64,000 bases of DNA, taken from an uncultured Kordiimonas sp. (GTDB lineage: Bacteria > Pseudomonadota > Alphaproteobacteria > Sphingomonadales > Kordiimonadaceae). The DNA lies in the NCBI GenBank assembly GCA_947503625.1, contig CANNEK010000001.1:248001-312000 (forward strand), given 5' to 3'. Each line of letters starts with the position of its first letter. The first letter of the stretch is position 1. This document shows, one piece after another, positions 17,198 through 26,751 of the stretch. The notes below the pieces were generated by a model. That model made no database searches and was not told where the DNA came from. It worked only from the letters and a program-made list of their open reading frames with translations. The position numbers and the translations under genes were made by a program.

Positions 17198-17636
17198 CGT
17201 TACCGCCATAGATGAACTTGCCAATCAGTCCCAACAAATCTACGGCATCCTGTGTTTCACTGATCTCATCACCAGGTGCCAGTGTCTCGTCCATGCCGCC
17301 GGGCAACAAGTTCATGTAGGTGCCGCCAAGCAACCCTTCCGCAGTGATAGCCACCGCCGTATCCGTCGGCAGCTCCAAATCACGGTTCACGGAAAATGTG
17401 ACGATGGCCTGATAAGATACCGGGTCCAGAGTACTGTCTACAACTGTGCCGACCTTAATGCCAGCCATACGCACGTCACTACCAAGACCAATACCATCAA
17501 TGCGGTCAAACCGGGCAGAGAGAGTATACCCACCACCGGCACCCATATCTGTACGGTCGTAGGCAAAGACCAGAAACCAGCCTGCGACAAGCAATACAAG
17601 AGCACCAATGAGAGATTCAACGAGGTTGCTAGACAT
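17181..17636 (-). CDS. MlaD-like MCE-domain lipid transport protein
   Basis: This is a single-pass inner-membrane protein (anchor about 8-26, ESLIGALVLLVAGWFLVFAY) with an MCE domain at about 38-115 (RFDRIDGIGLGSDVRMAGIKVGTV). MlaD hexamers are the periplasmic part of the phospholipid transporter that maintains outer-membrane asymmetry. At 151 aa it is in the normal range. The ATPase and permease genes (mlaF, mlaE) are not in the window. It lies between the NDUFA12-like gene and DUF2155, an order I recall as conserved in alphaproteobacteria. Confidence 0.9.
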   Translation of the reverse strand: MSSNLVESLIGALVLLVAGWFLVFAYDRTDMGAGGGYTLSARFDRIDGIGLGSDVRMAGIKVGTVVDSTLDPVSYQAIVTFSVNRDLELPTDTAVAITAEGLLGGTYMNLLPGGMDETLAPGDEISETQDAVDLLGLIGKFIYGGNDGESN

Positions 17637-17681
17637 AGACCAATCCAGGTTGTTGGAGGTTCAACATAAAGTCCAAGTAGA

Positions 17682-18080
17682 CTATGGACGCCACGCTTCA
17701 TAGTCGGAGGCAGTCGCGGCTCGTTTTCCACCGGCCTGCTCTGCACCACTTGGGAAGTATGCATTGTCTGTACCTGTCAGATTAGGCAGATGGTCTTTTT
17801 CCCAGGCTTTGGTCGGCAGGGGCTTCTCGCTTGGCAAATCATCGCTCGTATAGTGTAACCAGCCATGCCAATCCGCGGGAACCCTCGATGCTTCAACCGG
17901 ACCGTTGCGGTATATCACCCAACGACGACGACCATTCTTTTCCTGATAATAGATATTGCCCTGTTCGTCTTCACCAACTTTCACACCCTTCCGGCGCGTA
18001 AACAACATCGTGCCAAATGTTTCGCTGTTCCACCATGTGAAGATGGGGGATGAGAAAAGTTTTGAAATCAAACCGGCCAT
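17682..18080 (-). CDS. NDUFA12-type NADH:ubiquinone oxidoreductase accessory subunit
   Basis: This is the bacterial homologue of mitochondrial complex I subunit B17.2, found in alphaproteobacteria. It has 132 aa. Signature segments are TFTWWNSETFGTMLF-like near the N-terminus, YYQEKNGRRRWVIYRN and PADWHGWLHYTSDDLP. It is expected on the matrix-equivalent (cytoplasmic) face of complex I. The start is preceded by GGGAA at six bases. It is 45 bp upstream of the mlaD-like gene on the same strand. Confidence 0.93.
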   Translation of the reverse strand: MAGLISKLFSSPIFTWWNSETFGTMLFTRRKGVKVGEDEQGNIYYQEKNGRRRWVIYRNGPVEASRVPADWHGWLHYTSDDLPSEKPLPTKAWEKDHLPNLTGTDNAYFPSGAEQAGGKRAATASDYEAWRP

Positions 18081-18381
18081 ATTCTATTCCCGATACTCAA
18101 TATTAATTCGCTAGGCGGCATACCATAGAGCAACATAAACTCTTAAAATACCGTTTCGTCGCCCGTTTATCATGTTTGTCTGGCGAGGGAAAGACAATGG
18201 GAACATGTTTCTACCGATTCCCGCTTTTCAGCCTGTTAGATCACCTGCCCGTGCCATTTTAATACATACCGGCGAACCCACATGGCTACAGCGCCATTGT
18301 GTGCAGAATAAGGCTAAATTTTGCGACTCATTGCGGTCAGGCGATTCGAACAGTCACAGCTTGTGCCATCCGCTGTGTCAA

Positions 18382-18397
18382 CCACAACATATTGAAA
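18382..18397. promoter_or_regulatory. Putative NrdR box 1 upstream of nrdJ
   Basis: The core CAACATATTG matches the NrdR consensus core CwAtATaTwG at 9 of 10 positions. NrdR is the ATP/dATP-sensing repressor of ribonucleotide reductase genes. Confidence 0.6.
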
Positions 18398-18454
18398 AAA
18401 TGGCTTGTACGAAGCGGTTTTTCACCCCTAAACTTGTGTCCTAGAAAGCAAAGA

Positions 18455-18470
18455 CGTCCATATGTTGTGG
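18455..18470. promoter_or_regulatory. Putative NrdR box 2 upstream of nrdJ
   Basis: The core CCATATGTTG matches the consensus at 8 of 10. Its flank TTGTGG mirrors the CCACAA of box 1, so the two sites form an inverted pair. The core centres are 73 bp apart, close to seven helical turns. Confidence 0.55.
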
Positions 18471-18600
18471 GTTCTTTGGCTGAAATTATGGGGAAATCCC
18501 GGGTAGATGTTAAGGGCGCATCTGCTTTTTTGCAAAGGCTGGAAGCATAAAGATATGCACCGCCCAAGCGTGTAAAATTTGACTTCCAAGGGGGAAAAGC

Positions 18601-21600
18601 ATGCGTATAGAGCGCCGGTTCACCAAAGACTATCCATGTCCGTATGCGGCACTTGAATGGCGATCAGCTGTGAGTGAAATTCGCAATCCGGACGGATCTA
18701 TCGTTTTTCATATGGATGGCGTCGAGGTTCCAGAGAGCTGGAGCCAGGTAGCAACCGACATCATAGCGCAAAAGTATTTTCGTAAAGCTGGTGTTCCCCA
18801 GGCCCTCAAGCCGGTTAAGGAAAAAGACGTTCCCAGCTGGCTTTGGCGCAAACAGGCGGACAAAAAAGCTCTGGCCAGCATGCCCGAGGAAAAACGCTAT
18901 AGCAGCGAACAATCGAGCAAACAGGTGTTTGATCGCCTGGCTGGTACGTGGACATATTGGGGCTGGAAAGGCGGCTATTTTGATAGCGAAGAAGACGCCC
19001 GCACCTTTTTTGACGAAATGCGTTATATGCTTGCCAACCAGATGGCGGCGCCGAACAGCCCGCAATGGTTCAATACCGGCCTGCACTGGGCTTACGGGAT
19101 TGATGGTCCTGCGCAAGGGCACCATTACGTGGACTTCGAAACGGGCAAGCTGACGCGGTCCAAAAGCAGTTACGAGCACCCTCAACCGCATGCATGCTTT
19201 ATTCAGTCGGTGTCGGATGATCTGGTGAACGAAGGCGGCATTATGGACCTTTGGACCCGAGAAGCCCGGCTCTTCAAGTATGGCTCAGGCACCGGTTCAA
19301 ACTTTTCCAATGTACGCGGCAGTGATGAACCTTTGTCAGGTGGTGGTAAATCCTCAGGTCTTATGAGCTTCCTGAAAATTGGCGACAGAGCCGCTGGTGC
19401 TATCAAATCAGGCGGGACGACACGCCGTGCCGCCAAGATGGTGGTCGTGGACATCGACCACCCTGACATCGAAGAATTCATCAATTGGAAAGTGATCGAG
19501 GAGCAGAAAGTCTCTGCTCTGGTTTCAGGTTCAAAGCTTAATGAAATTCATTTAAACCGGATCATGAAAGCCTGTCACGATGCCAAGGATAAACTTGATG
19601 ACGCAGCCTTTGATCCCAAAGCAAACAAAGAACTGAAGAAACAGATCGTAGCTGCACGCAAGGTGATGATTCCTGAAAACTATGTTCAACGCGTCATTCA
19701 GTTTGCCAAACAGGGCTACGCGTCGATTGACTTCAAAACCTACAATACTGATTGGGATTCAGACGCTTATCTGACGGTATCAGGCCAGAACTCCAACAAC
19801 TCCATCCGCGTATCGGATGATTTCATGCGCGCCATCAAGGGCGAAGGTGACTGGTCATTGAAACGGCGCACCGACGGGTCTGTCTCGCGCGAAATTGCAG
19901 CGAAAGACCTTTGGCGGGACGTTGGCCAGGCTGCCTGGGCATGCGCCGACCCCGGAATCCAGTTCCACACCACCATCAATGACTGGCATACCTGCCCCAA
20001 CTCTGGCGAGATCCGGGCTTCAAACCCCTGCTCTGAATATATGTTCCTCGACGACACGGCATGCAACCTTGCATCGCTGAATCTGATGACTTTCCGCAAT
20101 AGCGATGGAACGTTCGCGGTTGAGAACTTCAAGCACGGCGTGCGCTTGTGGACAATGGTTCTTGAAATCTCTGTATTGATGGCACAGTTCCCGTCAAAAG
20201 AGATCGCACAGCTTTCCTATGAATACCGCACTCTGGGAATTGGTTACGCCAATATTGGTGGACTACTGATGAGTAATGGCCTCGGTTACGACAGCGACGA
20301 AGGCCGTGCACTCTGTGGTGCGATCACTGCCCTGATGACAGGCGAAAGTTACGCGACAAGCGCTGAAATGGCATCAGAACTCGGGTCTTTCCCCGGCTAC
20401 GCCAAAAATGAAGACCACATGCTGCGTGTAATCCGGAACCACAGGCGGGCGGCTTACGGCCAGAAAGACGGTTACGAAGACCTCAGCACAAACCCTGTCG
20501 CGCTTGATATTGGCAACTGTCCAGACCAGTTGATCACTGTTGCCGCCGCAGATGCCTGGGACCGTGCCCTTGAAATTGGCGAGAAGCACGGCTTTCGCAA
20601 TGCACAGTCGTCGGTTATCGCCCCAACAGGCACAATTGGCCTGGTAATGGACTGCGACACAACCGGCATTGAACCTGACTTCGCCCTGGTGAAATTCAAG
20701 AAGCTTGCTGGCGGTGGTTACTTTAAAATCATTAACCAGATTGTACCGCAAGCTCTCAAGGTTCTCGGGTATTCTGCCAAGCAAGTCAAAGACATTGAAA
20801 AATATGCCGTTGGACATTCAACCATCAAGGACGCTCCGGGCATCAATCACGCGAGCCTGAAGGAAAAGGGCTTCACCGACCGGGAAATTGATCTGGTTGA
20901 AAGCCAGCTTGCCAACGCATTTGACATCAAGTTTGTTTTCAACCACTTCACGCTCGGCTCGGACTTCTGCAAAGACACTCTTGGCCTGACGACAGAGCAG
21001 TTGAATGATTATTCCTTCAATCTTCTGGAGGCTATCGGCTTCTCGAAGAAAGACATTGAAGACGCCAACTTATATTGCTGCGGTGCAATGACCCTGGAAC
21101 TCGCGCCGCACCTGAAAGAAGAGCACTATAGTGTTTTCGATTGCGCAAACCCGTGCGGAAAAATAGGCAAACGATCTCTGTCGTGGGAGAGCCACATTCG
21201 CATGATGGCTGCGGCTCAGCCGTTTATTTCAGGCGCCATTTCCAAGACCATCAACATGCCCAATAGCGCTGAGGTTGACGAATGCATGGCTGCTTATGAA
21301 CTAAGCTGGTCTCTTGCCCTGAAAGCTAACGCTCTCTATCGCGATGGCTCTAAACTGAGCCAGCCATTGAATGCATCATTGCTGGACGACGAAGACCTTG
21401 ATGAAACACTTGAGGACAAGTCTGTGGCGGAAAAAACCGGTGTTGTTGCAGAGCGTATTGTTGAACGAATCGTCGAAATTGAACGCGAGGCCGCCAAGTC
21501 ACGCAAACGCTTGCCGGAGCGACGTAAAGGCTATACCCAAAAAGCGATCGTCGGGGGGCACAAGGTTTACCTGCGCACCGGTGAGTATGACGACGGTTCT

Positions 21601-22278
21601 GTTGGAGAGATTTTCATCGACATGCATAAGGAGGGCGCGGCTTTTCGGTCTTTGATGAATAATTTCGCCATCGCGATCTCCATAGGCCTTCAGTACGGCG
21701 TGCCTCTGGAAGAATTTGTAGATGCCTTCACTTTCACACGCTTCGAGCCATTCGGTCGAGTGGAGGGCAATGATACCATCAAGATGGCAACCTCCCTGCT
21801 GGACTATATCTTCCGTGAACTGGCAATATCATATCTGGGCCGCGAGGATCTTGCCCACGCAACTCCGGCCGACCTGATGCATGATACGACAGGTCGCGGC
21901 GACAAGAATGACGGGCTGCCGGAGCTGAACGATGACGTCTCACAAGCCCTTGAACGGGTTCAGAAATTTGCATCATCTGGTTATGTGCGCGGCAGCAATC
22001 TTGTGGTGCTGAACACCAACAAGGCAAAACCCAGAGACTCGGAAGATAGCGAGTTGGAAACAGTTGCAGTTGCAGCTGCCAGTGTAGCCACCGCTTCTGT
22101 ATCGGTTGGCTCCGCAATGACCAACGGCGGGACGGATGCCACAAGCGATGCACGGATGGCTGCAAGGATGAAGGGATACGAAGGTGACGCCTGCGGCGAG
22201 TGTGGAAACTTTACACTCGTACGCAACGGCACATGCATGAAATGCGACACCTGCGGCTCCACAAGCGGTTGTAGCTGA
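18601..22278 (+). CDS. nrdJ: Adenosylcobalamin-dependent (class II) ribonucleoside-diphosphate reductase
   Basis: This enzyme reduces ribonucleotides to deoxyribonucleotides with a cobalamin-derived thiyl radical and is independent of oxygen. It has 1225 aa, the long form. Segments typical of the catalytic barrel are [48 protein letters not shown] and HPHACFIQ-like [14 protein letters not shown]. The C-terminal end has two Cys-pair motifs (CGECGNF and CMKCDTCGS) as in other alphaproteobacterial NrdJ proteins, likely a zinc site or redox tail. The ATG is preceded by AAGGGGGAAAAGC. Putative NrdR boxes lie upstream, and a strong terminator follows. Confidence 0.96.
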   Translation: MRIERRFTKDYPCPYAALEWRSAVSEIRNPDGSIVFHMDGVEVPESWSQVATDIIAQKYFRKAGVPQALKPVKEKDVPSWLWRKQADKKALASMPEEKRYSSEQSSKQVFDRLAGTWTYWGWKGGYFDSEEDARTFFDEMRYMLANQMAAPNSPQWFNTGLHWAYGIDGPAQGHHYVDFETGKLTRSKSSYEHPQPHACFIQSVSDDLVNEGGIMDLWTREARLFKYGSGTGSNFSNVRGSDEPLSGGGKSSGLMSFLKIGDRAAGAIKSGGTTRRAAKMVVVDIDHPDIEEFINWKVIEEQKVSALVSGSKLNEIHLNRIMKACHDAKDKLDDAAFDPKANKELKKQIVAARKVMIPENYVQRVIQFAKQGYASIDFKTYNTDWDSDAYLTVSGQNSNNSIRVSDDFMRAIKGEGDWSLKRRTDGSVSREIAAKDLWRDVGQAAWACADPGIQFHTTINDWHTCPNSGEIRASNPCSEYMFLDDTACNLASLNLMTFRNSDGTFAVENFKHGVRLWTMVLEISVLMAQFPSKEIAQLSYEYRTLGIGYANIGGLLMSNGLGYDSDEGRALCGAITALMTGESYATSAEMASELGSFPGYAKNEDHMLRVIRNHRRAAYGQKDGYEDLSTNPVALDIGNCPDQLITVAAADAWDRALEIGEKHGFRNAQSSVIAPTGTIGLVMDCDTTGIEPDFALVKFKKLAGGGYFKIINQIVPQALKVLGYSAKQVKDIEKYAVGHSTIKDAPGINHASLKEKGFTDREIDLVESQLANAFDIKFVFNHFTLGSDFCKDTLGLTTEQLNDYSFNLLEAIGFSKKDIEDANLYCCGAMTLELAPHLKEEHYSVFDCANPCGKIGKRSLSWESHIRMMAAAQPFISGAISKTINMPNSAEVDECMAAYELSWSLALKANALYRDGSKLSQPLNASLLDDEDLDETLEDKSVAEKTGVVAERIVERIVEIEREAAKSRKRLPERRKGYTQKAIVGGHKVYLRTGEYDDGSVGEIFIDMHKEGAAFRSLMNNFAIAISIGLQYGVPLEEFVDAFTFTRFEPFGRVEGNDTIKMATSLLDYIFRELAISYLGREDLAHATPADLMHDTTGRGDKNDGLPELNDDVSQALERVQKFASSGYVRGSNLVVLNTNKAKPRDSEDSELETVAVAAASVATASVSVGSAMTNGGTDATSDARMAARMKGYEGDACGECGNFTLVRNGTCMKCDTCGSTSGCS

Positions 22279-22338
22279 CCAAGGCTAACCGCAATCTGGT
22301 TTACCACCCACTAACCCGTCCCTGTGGGTGGTCATCTC

Positions 22339-22367
22339 GGGGAAGGCTTGCCTTCCCCAATTTTTTT
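22339..22367 (+). terminator. Rho-independent terminator of nrdJ
   Basis: Perfect stem GGGGAAGG/CCTTCCCC with loop CTTG, followed by AA and seven T. Confidence 0.92.
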
Positions 22368-22509
22368 GCTCGTGAGTCTGAACTGCAACGCGGTTCCCTA
22401 TCCTGAGATGGGGTCAAATGACCGTCAGTTGTTAACAATTTCATCGTGATTTTTACCAATTGTTTACCAGCGTCGCCGATACTGCTAGCGGCTTGGGTAT
22501 ATACGTGGG

Positions 22510-24309
22510 TTGAGTAAGGAAATGAGTTTGTTCGAGGGCCAGAAAGTCTTGGATATGGCAGAAGTGCCCTCGCAGTCTATTGCACCTTCAGACGTGGCTG
22601 ACTTTTCAGAAAAGCCTTTCGTGAATGCGGATGCAATTATTGAAGCCTTACCGTACGGGGTCGTTTGTTTTACCGTTTTGGATAATGGCGACATTCTGGT
22701 TCAGGAAGCCAACCTTACCGCGAAGTCTTTGTTTGAAATACAAAACTCCAGACCATTACCTGTTCCGCTGGACCGAATCTGGCATCCACGCGATAGCGAG
22801 AGCCTCGCCAACGGGATCAGGCATGCTTTTCAGCAAAACCAGCCTCACTCGCTTGAACTGGTAAAGTATCGCGAAGGTCACGAGCAATATCTGACCTGCC
22901 AGTTGCAGCCAATTCGCGGCTCGCTCACACATGAACGACAGATTTTATGCACTCTTGAAGACCATACTGCTGAAAAACTGGCCGAAAAGAATATCATGCA
23001 TCATGCGTTTCACGATGCACTTACCGGACAGCCGAATCGGGTACTGTTTCGAAACAAGCTTGAAGAAACAGTTATGAACAGCCAGCGGGGTCATAACTCG
23101 ATTGGTTGCGCCGTAATCGTCGTCAACATTGATCGTTTCCAACAAATTAATGAGAGCTTTGGTCACAGTGCCGGAGATCGTTTTCTAATTTCCATGGCTT
23201 CAACGCTGCGCAGGTGTATCAACAGCGGCGATATTCTTGCGCGCCTGTCAGGCGATGAGTTTGCCATTCTGGTGCCAGAGGCAAGCGATACCGAAACTAT
23301 TCTTAAGACATGTGACCGCATCCACACTGCCATGCAACAGCCTTATGATCTGGACGGAAATGAAGTCTTCACATCAGTCTCGATTGGCGTGGCAAACAGT
23401 ATCTCAAGTGCAACACATCCAGAAGACCTGATTCGCGATGCAGATTTTGCCATGCACCGCGCCAAGCTCGCCGGCAAGGCACGAACCGAGGTATACCATC
23501 GAGGTTCGCATCAAGTCGCACGGTCACAATTCCATCTGGAAACAGAACTTCGTCGGGCTGTGGAAAGGGAAGAGCTGCAGCTCTATTACCAGCCAATCAT
23601 TGATGCCCGCACATCAGAGCTGCGGGGGTTCGAAGCCCTCACCCGCTGGAATCACAAAGACCATGGTTTTGTCTCGCCAGTTGAATTTATTCAGCTTGCC
23701 GAAGAAACCGGCATCATTGTGCCGCTGGGCCGCTGGGCCGTTGAAGCCGCGTGTATATGTCTGAAACACTGGTCCATGGAGGTTGGTGAAGACAATATCG
23801 TACCCGTCAACGTCAATGTATCAGGTGTTCAGTTTGCCCGGGACGATGTTGCTCTTATGGTCGAGACGGCTCTCAAGAAATTTGACCTTCCCGGCAAGCT
23901 GTTACGAATTGAACTAACCGAGAGTTCGATTATGGCAAATCCAGAACGAATATCTGATTCCTTAAATAAGATCAGGGCCTTAGGCGTTAAGGTTGCGCTT
24001 GATGACTTTGGAACAGGGTACTCATCACTCAATTATCTACACCAGTTTCCAATCGATATTATCAAGATTGACAGAGCGTTCATCAGCCAGATCAAACGCG
24101 GAAATACACAGTATAAAATCCTCGAAATGATCGGCATGCTGGCACAGAACCTGGGTCATGAAGTGGTCGCAGAAGGCCTGGAAGACAAAGACCAGGTTGA
24201 TATGGTCACCGAAATGGGTTTTGCCTTCGCCCAGGGGTTCTATTATTCACCCCCCACCAATGGTTTTGACGCCACCGAAATGATACGCGGTAAACTTCCC
24301 TGGCGTTAA
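22510..24309 (+). CDS. PAS-GGDEF-EAL cyclic-di-GMP signalling protein
   Basis: This is a cytosolic regulator of cyclic-di-GMP, 599 aa, with no membrane segment. A PAS-like sensor occupies about 38-150. The GGDEF domain (about 160-330) carries the variant SGDEF at 247-251. The EAL domain (about 345-590) has EALTRW at 375-380, with NVNVSG, IELTES, DDFGTGYSS, IKID and EGLED all present, so phosphodiesterase activity is expected. The usual RxxD inhibitory site before GGDEF is NSGD here, so product inhibition is probably absent. The start is the TTG at 22510 or the ATG at 22522; neither has a clear ribosome site. Confidence 0.93.
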   Translation: MSKEMSLFEGQKVLDMAEVPSQSIAPSDVADFSEKPFVNADAIIEALPYGVVCFTVLDNGDILVQEANLTAKSLFEIQNSRPLPVPLDRIWHPRDSESLANGIRHAFQQNQPHSLELVKYREGHEQYLTCQLQPIRGSLTHERQILCTLEDHTAEKLAEKNIMHHAFHDALTGQPNRVLFRNKLEETVMNSQRGHNSIGCAVIVVNIDRFQQINESFGHSAGDRFLISMASTLRRCINSGDILARLSGDEFAILVPEASDTETILKTCDRIHTAMQQPYDLDGNEVFTSVSIGVANSISSATHPEDLIRDADFAMHRAKLAGKARTEVYHRGSHQVARSQFHLETELRRAVEREELQLYYQPIIDARTSELRGFEALTRWNHKDHGFVSPVEFIQLAEETGIIVPLGRWAVEAACICLKHWSMEVGEDNIVPVNVNVSGVQFARDDVALMVETALKKFDLPGKLLRIELTESSIMANPERISDSLNKIRALGVKVALDDFGTGYSSLNYLHQFPIDIIKIDRAFISQIKRGNTQYKILEMIGMLAQNLGHEVVAEGLEDKDQVDMVTEMGFAFAQGFYYSPPTNGFDATEMIRGKLPWR

Positions 24310-24415
24310 CATAGCCAGGTACTTTCCCGCAATTCCAACGCTTCTCGCCCTTGACGCGGCTGCTTTACCTCCCCAAATAAGGAGAAAGCCCCTAATAACA
24401 TTCAAGAGGAAAACC

Positions 24416-25015
24416 ATGAGCGAGGAAAGCCCAACACCAGAACCGGCTGAAGACACACCCAGGAAAAAGCCGGCAGCCAGGAAAACCAGCGCCAAATCTA
24501 CAACGGCTGCAAAGAAGCCCGCGGCGCGGAAAGCAACAACAGGCAAAGCTGCTGCGCAAAAAACGACGCGAAAAGCCACTGGGGCAGCCAAGTCTGCTGA
24601 CACAGGAACCGGAGCGGTGAAAACCGAAACTCCGGCGAAGGCGGAACCTGCCCCGGACACAGCTTCGAAAAAAGCGGCAACGCCAGAGCAAGAGCCCCGG
24701 CAGGCGGGTGACAAAAACGACTATGATGCTTCAAAAATGGTTGAAGACCTTAAAGGCAGAGACTGGCCGAAAATCATCCAGCGCGCGTTATTGATGTTCT
24801 TTTTTGGTGTTTTGGGATGGATCACTCTTTCCCTCGCCTTCTTCCTTGCGGCGGCGCAGGTCGTGTTCACTATATTTGTCGGTGAGGCTAACCCTGCCCT
24901 CACGCGCCTGATAAAACAGGGCGGCAACTATATCCGTGATGTACTGGATTACCTGAGTTTCGGGTCAGATGAATGCCCGTTCCCTTTTGGCCGGAGGCTT
25001 CCCGACGCCGACTAG
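24416..25015 (+). CDS. DUF4389 membrane protein with Lys/Ala-rich N-terminal extension
   Basis: The C-terminal half (about residues 100-199) matches DUF4389: a membrane segment LLMFFFGVLGWITLSLAFFLAAAQVVFTIF and the conserved end LDYLSFGSDECPFPFGRRLP. The first 100 residues are a repetitive Lys/Ala/Thr/Pro tract resembling histone H1-like tails (AARKTSAKSTTAAKKPAARK). Function is unknown; the basic tail would be cytoplasmic and could bind nucleic acid or acidic partners. The ATG has GAGG seven bases upstream. Confidence 0.82.
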   Translation: MSEESPTPEPAEDTPRKKPAARKTSAKSTTAAKKPAARKATTGKAAAQKTTRKATGAAKSADTGTGAVKTETPAKAEPAPDTASKKAATPEQEPRQAGDKNDYDASKMVEDLKGRDWPKIIQRALLMFFFGVLGWITLSLAFFLAAAQVVFTIFVGEANPALTRLIKQGGNYIRDVLDYLSFGSDECPFPFGRRLPDAD

Positions 25016-25033
25016 TTGGGCAACCGATAGTTC

Positions 25034-25064
25034 AAAAAGTTACAGGCCCGGCATATTGGGCCTG
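25034..25064 (-). terminator. Possible terminator for the minus-strand small ORF/GDPD transcript
   Basis: 7-bp stem CAGGCCC/GGGCCTG with an 8-base loop. Read on the minus strand it is followed, after four bases, by TTTTT. Confidence 0.5.
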
Positions 25065-25074
25065 CAAGCAGTGG

Positions 25075-25170
25075 CTACATATTGACGGCTGCAAACAGCA
25101 TCTTCGCGCCTAGCCATATTGCCAGAGTTGCAAATCCAGCTGTCACCAAAGCCAAGGCATAGTCAAACAT
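25075..25170 (-). CDS. Small membrane protein (31 aa), below the ORF-track cutoff
   Basis: The ORF encodes MFDYALALVTAGFATLAIWLG followed by AKMLFAAVNM. It has an excellent ribosome site (GGAG, 6-base spacer, ATG), starts 29 bp after the GDPD stop on the same strand, and is followed by a terminator-like hairpin. Nearly the whole peptide could be one transmembrane helix. I do not recognise a family. Coding status is inferred from the ribosome site, location and hydrophobic pattern. Confidence 0.6.
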   Translation of the reverse strand: MFDYALALVTAGFATLAIWLGAKMLFAAVNM

Positions 25171-25199
25171 TGTCGTCTCCGTTTGCTGTCTCTGTTCTT

Positions 25200-26162
25200 T
25201 TACCGGTAATCTTCACGAAACTTCACGCCTGTATCGGCAAAGTCGGTGAAAAATCCGTCAATTCCCGTATCAAACAATAGCTTAAGCTCTTCCTGCGGTG
25301 AATTAAAGCCCTCAGGAAGAGCGTCATTGCGGACAGTCCAGATATGAACAACCTTTTCCGCACGGTGCAACCTGTCGATCAGGCCGTTGGAAGCAAATGA
25401 TGCGTCGAACAAAAGCGCTTTATTCAAACCAAAACCCGAGACCACATCAAAATAACTGTCAAGGTCCACATCAAGGTCAAACCACTTGTTTGCTGCATTG
25501 TATTTCCCTGCCACCAACAACACCAGAGGTGCGTTTGTCAATGGTGCGATTTCACGTATGAAAACTCCATCAAAGCATTGAAAATACATTGGAATGCCGT
25601 CTCGCCTCAAGCCCGCAAACACATCACTCAGCTTCGCAGCCAAATCGGTTGCAACAACTTGCTTGAACAGATCGGGACGCTTCATTTCGATATGCAGCCC
25701 GACAGTCTGGCCACTTGCTTTTGTTTCCATGACCAGTGAACGAATTTCATCAAACGTCGCTATTTCAAGCTGGTCATCAAAAGACTTGTCCCGGCCCTTG
25801 AAAGGTTGGCGTGCGCGCAGAGTTTTGAGTTCCGCGAGAGTAAAGTCCATCACAAACCAGTCCGTTTTGTCGCCCAGCGTTCGCTGGCGATCAGCAAATT
25901 CAGGCTTGCTGGCAACATTAGTGGTGCTTGAGAGATATATATCATGCCTGGAAACCAACACACCGTCTTTGGTCATAACCAGATCAGGTTCGATAAAGTC
26001 TGCTCCCTGCTCTATCGCAAGTCGGTACGCTTCAATAGTATGCTCTGGCAGGTAACCGCTAGCGCCCCTGTGCGCGATTACAATCGGTTCATCGGCTGTC
26101 ACCGATGTGGTTCCCATAACACCCATCATTCCCAACATAAAACAAGCGATCACTCTTAACAT
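25200..26162 (-). CDS. Glycerophosphodiester phosphodiesterase, exported (GlpQ type)
   Basis: This periplasmic enzyme releases glycerol-3-phosphate from deacylated phospholipids. It has 320 aa. A signal peptide (MLRVIACFMLGMMGVMGTTSVTA) precedes the catalytic domain with IAHRGASGYLPEHT (catalytic His, Arg and Glu), then EPDLVMTKDGVLVSRHD supplying metal ligands and the second His. HIEMKRPD and GFFTDFADT match the GlpQ subfamily. It is probably co-transcribed with the small membrane ORF downstream. Confidence 0.93.
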   Translation of the reverse strand: MLRVIACFMLGMMGVMGTTSVTADEPIVIAHRGASGYLPEHTIEAYRLAIEQGADFIEPDLVMTKDGVLVSRHDIYLSSTTNVASKPEFADRQRTLGDKTDWFVMDFTLAELKTLRARQPFKGRDKSFDDQLEIATFDEIRSLVMETKASGQTVGLHIEMKRPDLFKQVVATDLAAKLSDVFAGLRRDGIPMYFQCFDGVFIREIAPLTNAPLVLLVAGKYNAANKWFDLDVDLDSYFDVVSGFGLNKALLFDASFASNGLIDRLHRAEKVVHIWTVRNDALPEGFNSPQEELKLLFDTGIDGFFTDFADTGVKFREDYR

Positions 26163-26313
26163 GCCTGCATCCTTTTAGCATTGCGGTTTCAATCCTGCTG
26201 GCAAGCATCCCGCCAGCCGGAATTGAGCATAGCCTGCACCATTCACATGTCACCTTTATTTCACAACTTGACCCGAACGAATTCATGCTATCTTTTTAAC
26301 TGGGGAGACCACA

Positions 26314-26751
26314 ATGGATTTGGTGCAGATATTCGGTTCACTGATTTCGATCGCCGTATTGGCGTACGTTGCCAGTCGGCTTTTTCCTGCGAAAACAGCG
26401 CTGACAAATGAACGGGTACTCCTTAACGTTACCCGCTATTGTCCCGATATCGACTTCGCCCCAAGCGAAGCTAAAGTCATTGTAGACAAACGCAAAATAA
26501 CCGCCCTACTGCTATTTCCGGCGCGGCACCACGGGCTCGCGGTTGCCACGGCCTTGGGTGACCGGGTGGTGGTTCGGCATTTTCCCGACCTGAATGATAT
26601 TTCACTCGAACGAACCAGCCAGGGGGTCAAAATCGATACCGGAGATTTCACCCAACCTTCTGTGAAGTTCGATCTCAAGGAAGAGGATGCGGATGCTGTT
26701 TTCGCAGCATTGGGCGGCACCACAACTCAGGGAGAACCTTCTCATGCTTGA
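26314..26751 (+). CDS. Uncharacterised membrane-anchored protein
   Basis: This 145-aa protein is not recognised. It has an N-terminal membrane segment (DLVQIFGSLISIAVLAYVASRLF) and a soluble, beta-rich C-terminal part with no motif I know. The ribosome site GGGGA is well placed. Its last codons overlap the start of the sterol-desaturase gene by 8 bases, so the two are translationally coupled and probably functionally linked. Confidence 0.75.
   Translation: MDLVQIFGSLISIAVLAYVASRLFPAKTALTNERVLLNVTRYCPDIDFAPSEAKVIVDKRKITALLLFPARHHGLAVATALGDRVVVRHFPDLNDISLERTSQGVKIDTGDFTQPSVKFDLKEEDADAVFAALGGTTTQGEPSHA

Larger units (their letters stand above)
18081..18600. other. 520-bp intergenic region upstream of nrdJ
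   Basis: Divergent region between the NDUFA12-like gene and nrdJ. No convincing gene was seen; the short ORFs in the track lack support. I looked for a cobalamin riboswitch, because nrdJ encodes a B12-dependent enzyme, and saw no B12-box-like element. Two NrdR-like boxes are present and listed separately. Confidence 0.55.

Noticed and set aside
18172-18550. Short plus-strand ORFs upstream of nrdJ
   Set aside because: No ribosome site or family match; they overlap the putative NrdR boxes.
18100-18600. Cobalamin riboswitch upstream of the B12-dependent reductase
   Set aside because: I looked for the conserved B12-box and surrounding core and did not see them.
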